A stretch of 64,000 bases of DNA from Juglans regia (GCF_001411555.2 NC_049907.1:5092243-5156242); one strand, 5' to 3'. Shown: positions 22,443-34,862, numbered from the stretch's first letter. Translations and numbers: made by a program. Notes: generated by a model not told the origin, from the sequence alone.

Positions 22443-24776
22443 TTACTCTAACATAAAACACTTGTTCATGGCATTACTCTAACAAAACTTAGACATCAGC
22501 TTTTGTTCGGTTGCTTATAAGATTTTTTCGAAGATCGTTATGAAGCCTATGTCTTCGTTTCTCTCTTGGATAGTCTCTCCCGAGCAGGGAGTGTTTATTC
22601 GTTGTAGAAGTATCTTTGAGAAAATTTCTTTGGCTCAAGAAATGGTGCAGTCCATTAATAAAAAAAGTGAGTGGGGGAAATGTAATGCTGAAAATAGATA
22701 TGGCCAAAGCGTATGATAGGGTGGATTGGAATTTTCGTCTAAGAGTTTTGGATGCGTTTGGTTTTTCAAAAAAAATTTGTGGATTGATTGAGAGGTGTAT
22801 TAAGTCGCCTTGGTTTTCTATTATGATGCATTAGATGTATAAGGGATTTTTTCAACCTTCGAAAAGTTTGCGACAAGGTGATCCTATGTCGTCATATTTA
22901 TTTATTATTATAGAGGAGGTGTTATCTAGATTGCTGAAGACTAATTTTGAGGAGGGGAGGATTGGGCGTTTTGCACATCCACGTGGTGCGCCTTTAGTTT
23001 CATATTTGTTATATGTGGATGATATATATTCTCATTTTTACCAACGACGATAGTGAGTTGATGAAGTCACTCATGAAGACATTGGATTTATATGCTAGTT
23101 AGTCTAGCCAACTTATTAATAGAAATCTGCTATGTTTTTCTCTAATTAAATCAGTTCTGTGAGGAAGTCTATCTTGCTGAGTATTTGGGAGCTCCCATTC
23201 TTGTGAAGTGTTTTACTTCTCGAGTTTTGAAACCATTGGTGGTGAAATTTCAGAGGAAAGTGGCAGGGTGGAAGCTTAAACTCATGTTGTCGCAAGGGGG
23301 TAAATTAATTTTGTTAAAGCATATTCTTTCTATAGCATGGCAACCCATTTATTGGCTGTTTTTGATATTCCAAAATTGGTGGTATCCAAGTTGAATTCTA
23401 TTCTTTCTACATTTTTTTGGGGTGAAGGTCATGGTAAAGCCAAGAGAAAATGGTTGGCTTTGTCAAAATTATGTAAGCCTCTATGGAAGGAGGTATTGGT
23501 GTAAGGGATTTTTCTGAGGTTCAAAAGGAAATGCATATGAAGTTTGCTTGGAGATTATTGTCGATGGATAATTTATGGACAAGATTTTTTAAGGCAAAAT
23601 ACTTTCGTAAAAAGCATGTTATGGAGGTTTATGCAAAAGCTTCGAATTTGCGATTTTGGAAATCCATGGTACGTGTAATGCCAGAGGTTTTAGAGAATAT
23701 GCACGTTTGGGTGAGGGCGGGAAATGCATCCTTTGGGTTTGATAAATGGCTATCACGGGGTCCACTTGCAGCTGATATGTCTGATATTTACTTTCCACAA
23801 TTGCAAGTGCAGGATGGTTGGGTGGATAGTTCATGGGATATGGGGTTTCTTGAGGAGTTGGTTGGTGCGACTAAGATGAGGGAAATTATTTCTGAATTGC
23901 CAGCTCTCAGAGAAGGGCATGATGTAATGATCTGGCGGCCGAACAGTGATGGTTGTTTCACTACGGCGTCGGCTTGGTAGGCTACTAGAGTGAAAGCTCA
24001 AAAGCTGGAAGGGATGGAGTGGATATGGCATAATAAGCTCCAAAAAAAAACAAAAACGTCTGTTTGCATGTGGAAGCTGGCTCGATTTAATTGTTTATCA
24101 ATGGAAGGAAGGTTGCAGTCGGTTGGTATTCCATTGGCTTCTCGTTGTGATTGTTGTATGCGGGGCAAGATTGAAACGCATGATCATGTCTTGTGTTCAA
24201 GAGATTTTGCTCAAGCCGTGTGGAGGAAGGCATCTTAGATTTTTGGTGTCCGTTGCATGCATGTTGAAAGTTGGTGGGCTCGTGTATGTTGTTGGTTGCG
24301 CTGTGCCAAAATATAAAATATTAAGGGGGTGCTGATTGGATTACTTCCTTGTGCGATTTCTTGGAAGTTATGGTAGCGCCGGTGTAGTGCTAGAATGGAA
24401 GGAAAACTGGAATCGGTTGAGGCCGTGTGGTGCTCGATTGCTTAGTGTCTAAGGCACTTATTTCCACTACAAGAAATTAGGCATTTTCTAGCGATTTTAA
24501 AATCGTTGAAAAAAAATCGTTGAAATATATCTTATTTCCGGCGATTTTTTAAGTAGAATTTGGACTATACTTTTTGTGGCAACTTTTCTACCTTTAGTGG
24601 CGATTTTTGTCGCCGGAACAAAGATTTGTTAACTGTAGCGACGTTATAGTTTCGTTGATTAGAAACATCGCTGCAATTGAATCTATTTGCGACGACCATT
24701 ATCGCCGTAAAAAGCATATGCGGCAATTAAATCTGATTAGCGGCGAATGAAAGGCGTCGCAAAAGCTAATTAAATT

Positions 24777-24993
24777 TAAAACCCGCGCCCTGCCATTTCC
24801 CCTCATTTATTTCCCTCCAGCCTAGCCTCTCTGTCGCCCCCCTCCCCCCTCTCTCTCCCCAATCCCTCTTCTCCCTCAAGCCTCCGCTGCCCAAAGCCCG
24901 ACCCCACCACGCAGCCGCCACCTCACCTCGACGGCTACCCCCTCCTCCCCCAGCCCCACGCCGATCTCTTTCCTTTTCCCCGAATCTGGCCTC

Positions 24994-25067
<74 letters not shown>

Positions 25068-25260
25068 TTTCTCTATATCGCCGCTGTTGGGGGTGCCGTT
25101 CGCCACCACCCACACCTCGACGCCTTCGCCGTTCCTCCCTTGGAGCCCCCTTCTCCTCCATGCCTAGCCCAGCAGCCCGAGGCCGTCCCTCTCTTCCTTG
25201 CTCTGTTCGCAACCCACTGCCACCAAATGAGGAGGAGGCACGGAGAGTAAGGCAGATGAG
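24777..25260. other. G+C-rich, CT-rich island inside the CACTA element
   Basis: This stretch is very rich in C and T on the plus strand, in contrast with the AT-rich remainder, and includes a long CT microsatellite. Such composition is common in plant 5' leaders and first exons, so it may be a captured host promoter or leader, perhaps of the same source as the HMG-box exon. No protein could be recognised; minus-strand frames are low-complexity Arg/Glu/Gly shadows. Confidence 0.4.
24998..25064 (+). repeat. (CT)n microsatellite
   Basis: About 33 uninterrupted CT units, 67 bp. Confidence 0.95.
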
Positions 25261-27729
25261 TTAACCTCAGAAGGAAAGTGATATGTAGTTAAAGTTGATT
25301 TTGGAAATGTATAGACGTGAATTTACTGATTCAAGGTTAGAGAATTTGCACATTTTGTTTTTCCTTGTCCATATTTCTAATGATATTGGTATCTTTAGAA
25401 ATGATATTGGTATCTTTACTTTTAAAAAAACAATACTAATTTGATATACTTTGTTAAAGGCCCATTGGGTATTGTCCAAAGTTGTTAAATGCACCGAGAG
25501 GAATCTTTCTACAATCATCACATTTGAATGGATAAGTGTGTGTGCTTTTTTGTCGGAATTAAACGTAAATAAACCACCAAACTCTTAGATGGGTAAATGG
25601 TGTTCCACAAATTGCAAGATGCTGTTATCTTTTTTTATAACACCTACATAATGTTGGTTCTGGTTCTGTAGTGTCAATATGATGCTACAACTGAATTTTG
25701 CATTAAAATAAATAAGTTTTGCACATTCAATTCCACTATTTTTACAGGTTGCTCAAATGATGTAATATATATTAGTTTGTTTAGTGTTATGATGTCACTG
25801 TGAAGTTTATAAGATCGGCAGGGATGTCATGGAAGCCAGAGACTCAGAATATAAGGCTTGGGCCATATATTCTCGAGGCACTTAAGTATTGGTGAGGATA
25901 TTTGTTTTCTGTGCATGTAATACTTTACCCTGCAGCATTGATGAGTTCACCACTTGATGGCTATTTCACTTTTATTGTCTTTAGGCCAATGAAAATGAAG
26001 TAGGAGGTTGATTATCCATACTTCTGATGGTTAAGTTTCTTGTATTATCTCTAATTTTTTTACCTTATTTTTTAGAAGACTTGGTTTTATTTTTTGTTGA
26101 ACTTTTGTTTTTCTCTTGACAATATATTCTTGAACTATACAAAGATAATTTATATAACAATAGATTTATCTATTTTATCCGTTATGTATAATCATCTTTT
26201 AAACTAGAGGTTGTGGTTTTGGAAATTGAGGTTTTCTTCTTTTCCTAGCTCCCTGTTGATGCTAGTTTTGAAAGCTAATGTAACTTTGAGGATCTGTAGT
26301 CTGGGTCACATTATATATTTTTTATGCAACTCACGTCGTTACTTCTCTGCTATATGTGAATGTTGGTCTTGAAACCTGGTTTTCATGACTTGTAGATGTG
26401 GACAAAGCCTCGTGAATAGATGGTGGGCATCGTCAAAGGATGTTTGACTCTTTAAAAACTCTGTTTTGCATTTGCCCCTCTCTCGCTCCTTTATATATCT
26501 ATGAAGGTTGGAATGGATGACAAATGAACTCTTGTTTATTTTTAGGTATTTAAATATGATAGGCTGCACTATTTTCCTGCCATGTAAAATTGTTTGTGGA
26601 GTCCTTTTTCTTTGGTCTGCAACCTCATGCTTTGGTTTTATAACATCAAGAAGAGGATATAAATTGGATATATGCCTATCATTATAAAATGCTTATTTTT
26701 TATTTTATTTAAAAAAGGTTGAGAATTCCTTCTGTTAACAAATGATGCAATTTCACGAAATAATAGTTTCTTATAGCTGTTTTTTTTATAAGTAAAGAAA
26801 GCACAAGGGAGCATGTTTCTCCAAGGAGCTAAAAGAGTTCATGATTTAATTTTACACCTTAAAATTTTAGAAGCCATATGTGAGCCTACAACAATGCACA
26901 ATATTCATTTTGAAAGTTCCATCTGAAAAATTAATTTTTAGCTGCTTATTGACATACTAAACACATTAACCTGATGTGGAAGCCGTATTTTTACACATTG
27001 ACTTTGTAAGTATAAGAACTCTTGTGAGATTGCTTCAGTAGCCTATGTTTCCACCTTTCATATGTTGAAGCTGAATCTAAACTCTTTTCACACTCCATGC
27101 TAGCTATTACCAAGCCACAGTATATTCTCATGATGACATCTTTATTCAATAAGAGATCAAATGCTAGGTTTAGATAGACTTTATAAAAAATAAATTTACA
27201 AACTGATATGACTTGCTATAAATAATGTCGAAATTGTCCTGTTGATTTTTTATTGTTCTTTGCTCTTCTTTGGTTTGGTTGGGCTTTGTTAGGAGCCTAG
27301 AGAAAGAACATGTAAATGTTAGTGGCAGGAGTTTCCCACTATAATCAACTGAGGCCTACCTCCAAAAAGTTTGAAAAGTAAAGCATAATAGAAAACAATA
27401 CAGAGAAGAAATCTTTTCTAATTTTTTTTAATGATTTTCAGGTTAGCCTGTGTTGGTCAGACTTGACCAGATGTTCAACACTTCAACTGCAAACCTTGAT
27501 TATCTTAATCATAGTAGTTTATTTATATATAGTTTTCAAACGGAACTATGCAACTAAGATGTTTTATACACCTTAAAATATCATTCTCCAAACAAGCTTA
27601 TATTTTTCTATGCTTCATTAAGACTACTTTCTAGATCGTTTTTCTCTTTAAAAAAAATTTAAAGCATTATTAACATGAGAATTATGTATGTTAACAACGT
27701 TACTAACATTTTTTATTTTTGTTCACAAG

Positions 27730-27834
27730 AAGGATAAGGATCCATTGAAACCTAAGCATCCAATGTCAGCATTCTTCTTGTTCACAAACAATAGCCAAGT
27801 TGCATTGCTTGTGGAGAAGAAGAGTGTTTTAGAG
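27730..27834 (+). pseudogene. Captured HMG-box exon (HMGB6/13-like) inside the CACTA element
   Basis: A 105-bp open stretch encodes 35 residues with DPLKPKHPMSAFFLFTN and a following A-L-rich helix ending KKSVLE. This is the first half of an HMG box as in plant HMGB6/HMGB13-type proteins, where KPKHP and SAF are hallmark residues. It is bounded by an AG acceptor (27728-27729) and a GT donor (27835-27836), as expected for an internal exon. No other exon of such a gene was found nearby. The transposon therefore seems to have picked up genomic DNA including an exon with splice signals. It might be spliced into element transcripts; no evidence of function. Confidence 0.7.
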
Positions 27835-27965
27835 GTATTTTATTATCACAACTTTTACTGCTGCTAATATAGTTCTCCAATGTGCATAAAACGAAAGAAA
27901 ATCGACAGAAGGAGCAGCAGCAGAAGTAAGACAAGAAGTCTAACTCTTGATTATATTTAATGAAA

Positions 27966-28148
27966 TTTTCTCCAATGTTTTACAGTTTTTAGATTTATGC
28001 ACCTGCTCTGCTCTCACTTGAGCCTTTCAGTTTTTAGATTTTCTCCAATGTTTTGCAGTTTTTAGATTTAGTCACCTACTCTGCTCTCACTTGAGTCTTT
28101 CAGTCTTTCAGATTTTCTCCAATGTTTTGCAGTTTTTAGATTTAATTA
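27966..28148 (+). repeat. Tandem repeat, 73-74 bp unit, about 2.5 copies
   Basis: TTTTCTCCAATGTTTT begins units at 27966, 28039 and 28113. Each continues with CAGTTTTTAGATTTA. The first two go on to CTCTGCTCTCACTTGAG, and the third is partial. It lies within the CACTA element and is non-coding. Confidence 0.85.
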
Positions 28149-30601
28149 GTTAATTGGTTGCTTGTACATTAGACTTTAACTTAAATTACTAGCTTGTGTT
28201 TGGCAGCTCACAGGCTGAAAGTTCTTGCTTTTGCTTGATCTCAGTGCTTTTCTCTAAAGGTAAGATTTACAGCTTTCAAGAATGTTGTAAGAATGTTACT
28301 TTTTTCCGTGGAGTTGTAAGAAGTTGCCTAACTCTAATTGAGGGTAATACTACAGGCACATTGCAGGCTTGCAACGGCAAAGCAGTGCTATGGATGTTAA
28401 ATCAAGATACTTTTTATTCTCCCATTCACTCTTTTTCTTGTTTGGAGTTTTTTTTTTTATTTAGTACGTAGTTCTTAATTATTGTTTAATATAAATGTTA
28501 ACTTGCAATTAGCTTGAGCTTTGTGTGGCCATCTAGAAATTTCATACTGAATATAATTTGGATGTGTATTATATTTTTTATGTATTCAGTTTTGTGCATT
28601 TTTTTTAAATTTTCTGAAACAACATTTTCGGCGAATAAAGGTTGCCACAAATAATTTTTTGTCGAATAAACTTATTTGCGGCAACATTTACTCGCAGGAA
28701 ATGCTGTTTTTGGGCGACAATTACCTAGTTGGAAATGAATTATGGCGACGATAACTGAAATCATTGGGAAAAATAATGACTATTGCGGTGATTTTAACAT
28801 TTTTTGCGACAATATATATCGTCGCAATTAACTTTTTTCAACAATTTAATGATAAACGGAAAGGCCATTGTCGTCAATTTTTGGCACAATTGTGGCGGAC
28901 AAAATTCGCTAGAAATAGGAATTTTTTATGACAATTTTTTCCTATCGTTAAAATTAATAAAAAAATGCACTTTAATTTCGTTGAAAATACAGTAAATTAA
29001 AAATTGCTGAAAATACTCAAATGCAGCGATTAATATGGATATTTGTGACGATTTTGAGCGCTGGAAAAGACCTGATTTCTTGTAGTGTTCCTTCGGCGAA
29101 AAGCAACGAAGACGCTACATGTTTAGACAGATTAATTCTAGTTGAGTTGAATATCCCCATGTGGAACATAGTAGTACGACGACCACAAATTGTAAAATGG
29201 AATCGACCAAGACAAGGGTGGGTTAGGCTCAATGTTGATGGCTCTTGTAAATTAAGGTAACCCAGGGAGTTGTGCGTTCCAATAATTTACCCCTACGCAT
29301 TACAGGTTTGTTTAGATTGGATTATCTCGGTTTGCCTAGATTACGTGTTTAAGTTTAATTGTACTTGTTTGGGGTTGGTTTTTATGTTGGTATTTTGTTT
29401 TATTTGTTATGGGTTTTCCTCTCCACCGTAAGTGAGGATTTCATTCAATAAAGAATAGATGTGCCATCCTCCTTTTTTTTTAAAAGAAAAAGAAAAGAAA
29501 CATTTAAAAATACTTGAGAACAGTTGCATTTCCAAATGGATCTTACACTTCTTTGTTTTTGTTTTTTTATAGTTTTACAAGCAATGATAGTATCTTAAGC
29601 TAACGTTGAGCCTTCTGGTATCAGTTTTAATACTTCGGGGAACTCAATACAAGCTTCAAGGAGTTGATGTCTAACACTCACACCCTAGTAGATATGAAAA
29701 TACTGTAGTTTTTTTAGGATTGTCAAAGGAAAATGAGTTTTACTCGATCTTTGAGTGTTTACGAAAGAAAGGTATGTACTATTAATGGAATCTACGGAAA
29801 AAGAAAGAAAGAATTTCACTTTCTTCCCTCAAATAACTATTACTTCTCGTTTGCAATACCATCACAAATTTACAAATTACTGAAGTGCATGGCAACATGG
29901 TCATTTCTTAATTAAGTTTCAACTATATATTAACATTATATAATTTCATTTATTTTTTTAATTAATTTTAACAAGATGTCATGAGATCTTAACAAGGGAT
30001 CATAAATTTCAACTAATATTTCAAGTTAGTAGAATAAAGAGTTCCAATAATGTGATATGGCTTAATATAAATTTCAACTAATACTTTAACATGATGGTTG
30101 AAGAGCTAAAGAATTTTCTCAAAAGACTGCCATACAAAGGCATAAAGGTCTAGAGTTGGTCTCCATATCAAGATTGCATTAAAATTAAACGCATTGCTTT
30201 GTGTTATTACTTCTCACCGCGCGCGCGCTGCTGTCATGCACAGAGCAGATGATGTATTATTCTCTCTGACCTTGGCCTGCAGGCCCTGCACCCAATTGAT
30301 CGGGCGATCATATGTGATTTGTTGGGAATTAATTAACCAACTAAATTATGTTCTTTAAACCCATTAGAAACCACACACAAATTTCTTAGACTCCAACTAA
30401 ATTACAACATTATTAATAAAACTGTCCCAAGAAGTACTAGAAGTCAAATCATAGGTTGGACAAGTGAGCTACCTTTTCTTTTCAACCCCACTACGTGTCT
30501 TTTGTTTCCAAATTCATTAAAAAATAAGTCATTGACGTATCTCAAGGAGTCGTGACCATTTAGTAAGCAGTTCTATTGGAACATCCTATTTGTACGTCTA
30601 G

Positions 30602-30716
30602 TTTGGAAGGTGAGCGAACAAATTAATGACGTTTCTTCACACTTCCTCTAACAACATCTCATCAAACTCATATTAGTTCCTTCTATTCCTCAAGCAAAAT
30701 TAGGGCTCTATAAATA
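30602..30716 (+). promoter_or_regulatory. Core promoter of gene C
   Basis: TTTGGAAGGTGAGCGAAC (30602-30619), ACATCTCATCAAACTCA, CTATTCCTCAAGC and TATAAATA (30709-30716) appear in the same order as at the other copies. The TATA box is 102 bp upstream of the ATG. Confidence 0.75.
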
Positions 30717-30810
30717 CCACCGGATACATGTTATCATCAATCAACACAACTAGCCAATATCCGAAGTGAAACAGCTCCCAAAACATTCTTCTCCAAGTAC
30801 TGTTTAAACC

Positions 30811-31326
30811 ATGGCTTTTTCCAAGTACTGTTTCCTTCTGTCTATGATCATGGCATTGTTATTCTCAAGCACTGAGATGAGTTTAGCAGCTCGCCACCTC
30901 TTGGATACACCAGCAGCTCCGCCCCCAGCATTGACACTGCCTACAATCCCGTCCCTGCCCAAGGCAACCTTGCCTCCACTGCCCTCTGTGCCAACGCTGC
31001 CTAAAGCCACATTGCCACCACTGCCTAGCACGCCATTACCTACTTTACCGACTCAACCAACTCTTCCTAAGCCTACATTGCCACCATTGCCTTCAAACCC
31101 CTTGCCAACACTGCCAACTCAACCAACTCTTCCAAAGTCCACCTTGCCACCGCTGCCAAGCACCCAACTCCCAACACTGCCAACAATGCCCACGATCCCC
31201 AAGGTGGCACTCCCTCCGATGCCAGCATTTCCGTTGCCCACCATTCCAACCTCAATCCCTTCAATCCCCTCCATTCCAACTACAATCCCAACAATTCCTT
31301 TACTCTCCCCACCACCATCAAATTAA
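30811..31326 (+). CDS. Secreted Leu/Pro-rich repeat protein C (PELPK-like)
   Basis: Encodes 171 residues, the longest of the array. It has a signal peptide (MAFSKYCFLLSMIMALLFSS) followed by ARHLLDTPAAPPPA. The body holds two full SLPKATLPPLPS-type units near the N-terminus, then LPTLPTQPTLPKPTLPPLP and a second similar unit with LPKSTLPPLP. It ends in the Ile/Pro tail ending LLSPPPSN. No Cys follows the signal peptide. Relative to E it has 22 additional residues, equal to an internal repeat block. The 5' leader contains a copy of the 13 bases CCAAGTACTGTTT that also lie just inside the coding start, a small local duplication not present in the other copies. Presumed apoplastic structural or signalling wall protein; function inferred only from layout. 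Confidence 0.88.
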   Translation: MAFSKYCFLLSMIMALLFSSTEMSLAARHLLDTPAAPPPALTLPTIPSLPKATLPPLPSVPTLPKATLPPLPSTPLPTLPTQPTLPKPTLPPLPSNPLPTLPTQPTLPKSTLPPLPSTQLPTLPTMPTIPKVALPPMPAFPLPTIPTSIPSIPSIPTTIPTIPLLSPPPSN

Positions 31327-31784
31327 AAACCAGATCTTGAGATGCCTCATATTCGTTCTTCACGCGTTCTCCCACTTTAGTTTGGATGTTTCTTTCCGCA
31401 GTACTTGTGCCATTTTGGATTATGTTAGAACCTGTTTCTCTTCTTATATATATTGAGAGTTTTCAGAGTCTTGAGAGGTTCATTTGCATTTGTCTGTATA
31501 AGAGAATATGATGCTTAATTTCTATAGTTTTCGAGCCATTCTTAATTGGTTATGTCAGCGACGCTTGTGCATGCGTGTTATTATATTGTAACAGACCTTA
31601 TGAGTATTCAATATACGATATCTTTTTTGTTTTTTACTCTCAACTCTCCTTCCTTTGATATGGAGTCCCTATATTACCTTCATTAAGAGTTAAGTGCATG
31701 CGCTTGGGACTTCTATTAGACCTTATATATCATGCGCTGTCTTTTCTATAATCATTTGGGAAAAAATGCGCTCACTGCTTATGG
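31327..31784. other. 3' region of gene C
   Basis: Matches the 3' region of E and, less closely, of B, D and F. It includes GATTATGTTAGAACCTG and GTCTTGAGAGGTTC. Probably 3' UTR plus conserved downstream flank. No coding signal. Confidence 0.55.
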
Positions 31785-32796
31785 CACTACAACATATAAG
31801 ATTTTTTGGGACGATAATTTTTGTCCTAAAAAATTGGGATTTCATCCCAAAATACTTCTTAGAATGAAAAAAAAACATCCCAAGGTTGTTCCAATAACAG
31901 TGTCCCAAAAGGTATTTTGGGACGAAAATATTAATTTCGTCTCAAAAAATATCTTTTGGAATAAAATTGAGTAAAACCATTCGATCACGATCGAACATAA
32001 TATTTTTTTCTGGAAGCTTGCATTTCATCCAAGAATCATGTTCGAACGTTACAAAATTGATGTTCGAACGTATTGTATGTTCAAACGTGTCATTCGTGAG
32101 TGGTCGATCAATACATTTCGTTTGACCAAATAGGCATGAGGAAATGTTCGAACAAACAATTTGATAGTCAAACAATACGACTTTTGAACAGACCATGATA
32201 GCATCGAACGATTTCAAATTAGTAGATGTTTGAACGTTTAGTTCACGTTCGATGATTCGTTCGAATGGTTTCACGTACTGTTCAAATGTTTAATTCTGAT
32301 TATATTCGAATGTTCTGCATCAATGTTCGAATGGTTTTACTCATCTTGTTCGAATGTTTTTTTTTCGTTTGAATTGTAATTATTTTATTTTACCCAATAA
32401 TTAAAAACCAAATAGACATACATAATATTTAAAAAAATACATTATAATTTGTTCAATACTCATAAAACTAGTCTAATAAGTGCGAACTAAAAAAATAAAA
32501 CAGTAGTAGTACTAGCGTTCTCCGTACAGAAATAGATCCCAAAATCTGTACATATAATGTAAATCAATTGCTTAGAGGCCCGAACTATTACAAAAGCATC
32601 TGCATTTAGAGTTGCACATCTTTCCTAAACTCTTCTTGTTGTTTCATGCGCACCTCAATGTCTGCCTATTTTGCCAATTGAGTTTCTAACTCATGCTACA
32701 TTGTAGTCAATTCTTCGATCTTGAAATTCACTTTGTCCAATGCTATAGAGGTATTAAAGGCAAGCCTGGATGATGGGGAAGATTATAGGTATTAAC
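31785..32796. mobile_element. Truncated CACTA-type element
   Basis: The left end CACTACAACATATAAG is followed by GGGACGATAATTTT and GGGATTTCATCCC repeats and then, from 31980 to 32380, about 13 copies of a TTCGAACG-like motif in both orientations. These form a subterminal repeat zone. Minus-strand sequence near 32600-32750 recalls the Glu/Gln-rich C-terminal part of proteins linked to CACTA transposases. No matching right terminus is visible, so the element is cut. The E paralogue lacks the whole block: there GATGGATCACAAAAAC is uninterrupted at about 50196, and ATGG occurs on both sides here (31781-31784 and 32797-32800). Confidence 0.6.
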
Positions 32797-34862
32797 ATGG
32801 ATCACAAAAACTAATATCGATAAGGGGGCAAAAACGTAGATTAGAAAAGGTGATATCGCACATTCTTGACGGTTGGATATTCTTAATGAAGGGTACCATT
32901 ATTAATTTTGTGGTTAATTTGATGGCGATTTGCTTTAGTTTTGATTGTTTGAGATGTAAAATGCAAATGATTTGATATTGTATTCATAACAAAAAGAAAT
33001 GTTATTTATGAGTTTCTATCATAAATAACATTTCAAGCGTAGATTAGGGCTACGTTTGGAAACACAACTGTTTTCAAATATTCTCATACTATTTCATTAC
33101 CATTCACTTTATTCTCATACAATTTTTTTACTATTAGCAAATTATTTCATTACTATCCCTAAATATTCTAATATATTTTTAGTATCCCTTATCCATTATT
33201 GTAGTTTAATTCACCTAAAAAAAATGATGCATATATATATATATATAATGTATTATATAACTATGCAAAAAGTTGGAAAACCTATTGAAAGATTACATAT
33301 ATATTGACGGAAAAAATAAGGATGATGATCATAACAAGGGAAAATTTTCAAGGGAGAAATTTCTCGTGTTACGTACTACGAATAATTTTGGGTTAGGCGC
33401 AAAAGCTAGCAGTACTTATCGAGTACTACGAATAATTTTTTTCTCCTAGAATTTATAATCTTATTATTTCACTTATTGGACTTTTAATTTCGGTTAATAA
33501 GACCATCTGCCATATTTATTTTAGTTAAATAGTATAACAGAATTTGACTTGGCACGTAACAATATGGCAAAGAACATTAATAACCAAAATCTGAAGATCT
33601 ACAAATTAATAAAATAATATAAAAGTACCTAAAATAATTTAAAAATACAAATAAAAAATAAATTGAAACCTGAAAATATAACATTTATATAACTAAAATT
33701 AAAAACCAATGAAAAATAAAAAAATAATCGAAAAATTTTAAAATGAAAAAAAAAAAAGTGGCCAGGGTTGCTTGTATTGATAGCAAGGGATTTGATGAAA
33801 AATGAAGTCTTCATGCATTGTTATTAGATAAAAAAATAATAACAAAAAAATATTAATATTTTATTATTATATAGAGAGTGTTTGACTAATCCAATGTGAG
33901 AATTTAAATTAGTTTTGAATGGAATAAACAAAAGACAAAGCATGTGATATTTACCAAATAATGACTTTGCCTTTACCTATTCTCATTTCGAGCATCCTCA
34001 ATGAATTAGTTAAATGTAAAATAAATTTACTTTTTAACTATTAGGACAACAAAACTGTCCACATTGGATTAGGCAAAGTGTAGCTACAATAACTTTTAGC
34101 TACAGTAATTATAAAACTAAAATAAAATTTGATGTATACTGTAGCGCCACTAAATCTTTATTTTATTATTTCTTTTATAACTCTCCCTTTTCTTTTCTGG
34201 GTACCTCCATTTGCCGTTGCTTTTGTGCATGCTTTGATTCCTTTTTACTTTTGTGTTTTGAGTAGTTTTTCTTATATCTAATATGGCGAATATTTATGTA
34301 ATGTTATCTGCTCTCTATATGCACCTATTGTAAATTTGCTAGTTGAATTTGCCTTCCAGAATTTTCTCGATTTATACAGAGCATGCTATCCTGCATCAAG
34401 TGCCCATATTTTGATTAACTATGCAGTACATGTCCATTAACCAATTAAATAAATTAGAATATGACTACTAATTAACATATAATAGATAGAATGGTAAAAT
34501 ATGATAAAATTAAATAAATTAATCATTAAAAAATTAAATATTTTTTAAATTAATATTATTTTATTACTATATAATGAATAAATAAATAATTCAATGTAGG
34601 ATTTGATGTGAATAGAATAGCCCAAGTCAAATTCATCTCATATTATGTTATTGTTATATAATGAAAAAATGAATAATTCAATATGAAAATTTGATGTGAA
34701 TAGAATAGCTAAAGCCAAATTCATCTCCTATTAGCTAAAAGTGAGGTTTGGCTTTAGCTAATCTATTGAGAGTGCTCTAAATGTTGCTTAAGCAACCTAG
34801 GCACTACTAGGGAAAATGTCATGCCTAGGTGGAGAACCCCACAAGCAACCTTTAGGCTAGGC
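32797..34862. other. AT-rich spacer shared with E segment
   Basis: Matches 50196-51609. Includes a CTACGTTTGGAAACACAACTG repeat near 33051 that also occurs at 50697. Short frames such as 33056 and 33629 are AT-driven and unconserved. No gene is supported. Confidence 0.55.

Larger units (their letters stand above)
24465..29087. mobile_element. CACTA (En/Spm) transposon, non-autonomous, 4.6 kb
   Basis: The left end CACTACAAGAAA (24465-24476) is exactly inverted at the right end TTTCTTGTAGTG (29076-29087). The 3-bp target duplication TTC flanks it (24462-24464 and 29088-29090), inside the LINE. Both subterminal zones (24480-24770 and 28620-29060) are filled with short direct and inverted motifs of the GCGAC, CGTCGC and GCGGC type, as expected for CACTA ends. 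I found no transposase frame, so it should depend on a helper. The interior includes a G+C-rich, CT-rich island, a captured HMG-box exon and a short tandem repeat. Confidence 0.95.
22490..29500 (+). mobile_element. LINE (non-LTR) remnant, 5' truncated, split by a CACTA element
   Basis: Conceptual frames 22490-24464 show the reverse transcriptase of a plant L1-type element: SVAYKIFSKIV, KIDMAKAYDRVDW, LRQGDPMSSYLF and LLYVDDI. These are followed by the post-RT region (GGIGVRDFSEVQKEMHMKF) and a Cys/His zinc-binding segment (CDCCMRGKIETHDHVLC). Several frameshifts and stops separate them. After the CACTA element (24465-29087) the LINE resumes and reaches an RNase H-like start (WVRLNVDGS, near 29220). 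It ends in AATAAAG, GTGCCATCCTCC and an A-rich tail near 29500. Most of RNase H is missing. The 5' boundary is approximate. Confidence 0.85.
29519..34862 (+). repeat. Duplicated segment carrying gene C (pair of the E segment)
   Basis: From the GAGAACAGTTGCATTTCC region to GAGAACCCCACAAGCAAC, order and sequence match about 46700-51609 around gene E. Shared landmarks are AGCTAACGTTGAGCCTT, CACCGCGCGCGCGCTGCTG, the gene, TGTCAGCGACGCTTGTGC, and AATTTCTCGTGTTACG. The C copy has an extra 1-kb insertion (31785-32796); the E copy has an extra LINE piece (46955-48330). Confidence 0.85.

Noticed and set aside
24766..25212. 148-codon minus-strand frame rich in Arg and Glu
   Set aside because: It is produced by the CT microsatellite and the G/A-rich complement of the island. 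No domain and no conservation can be seen.
30804..31031. Minus-strand Gly-rich frames opposite the Leu/Pro-rich genes (also at 16808, 20745, 44360, 49221, 53003)
   Set aside because: Pro codons CCN read as Gly GGN on the other strand, so these frames follow from the repeat composition. They have no shared start, signal peptide or promoter.
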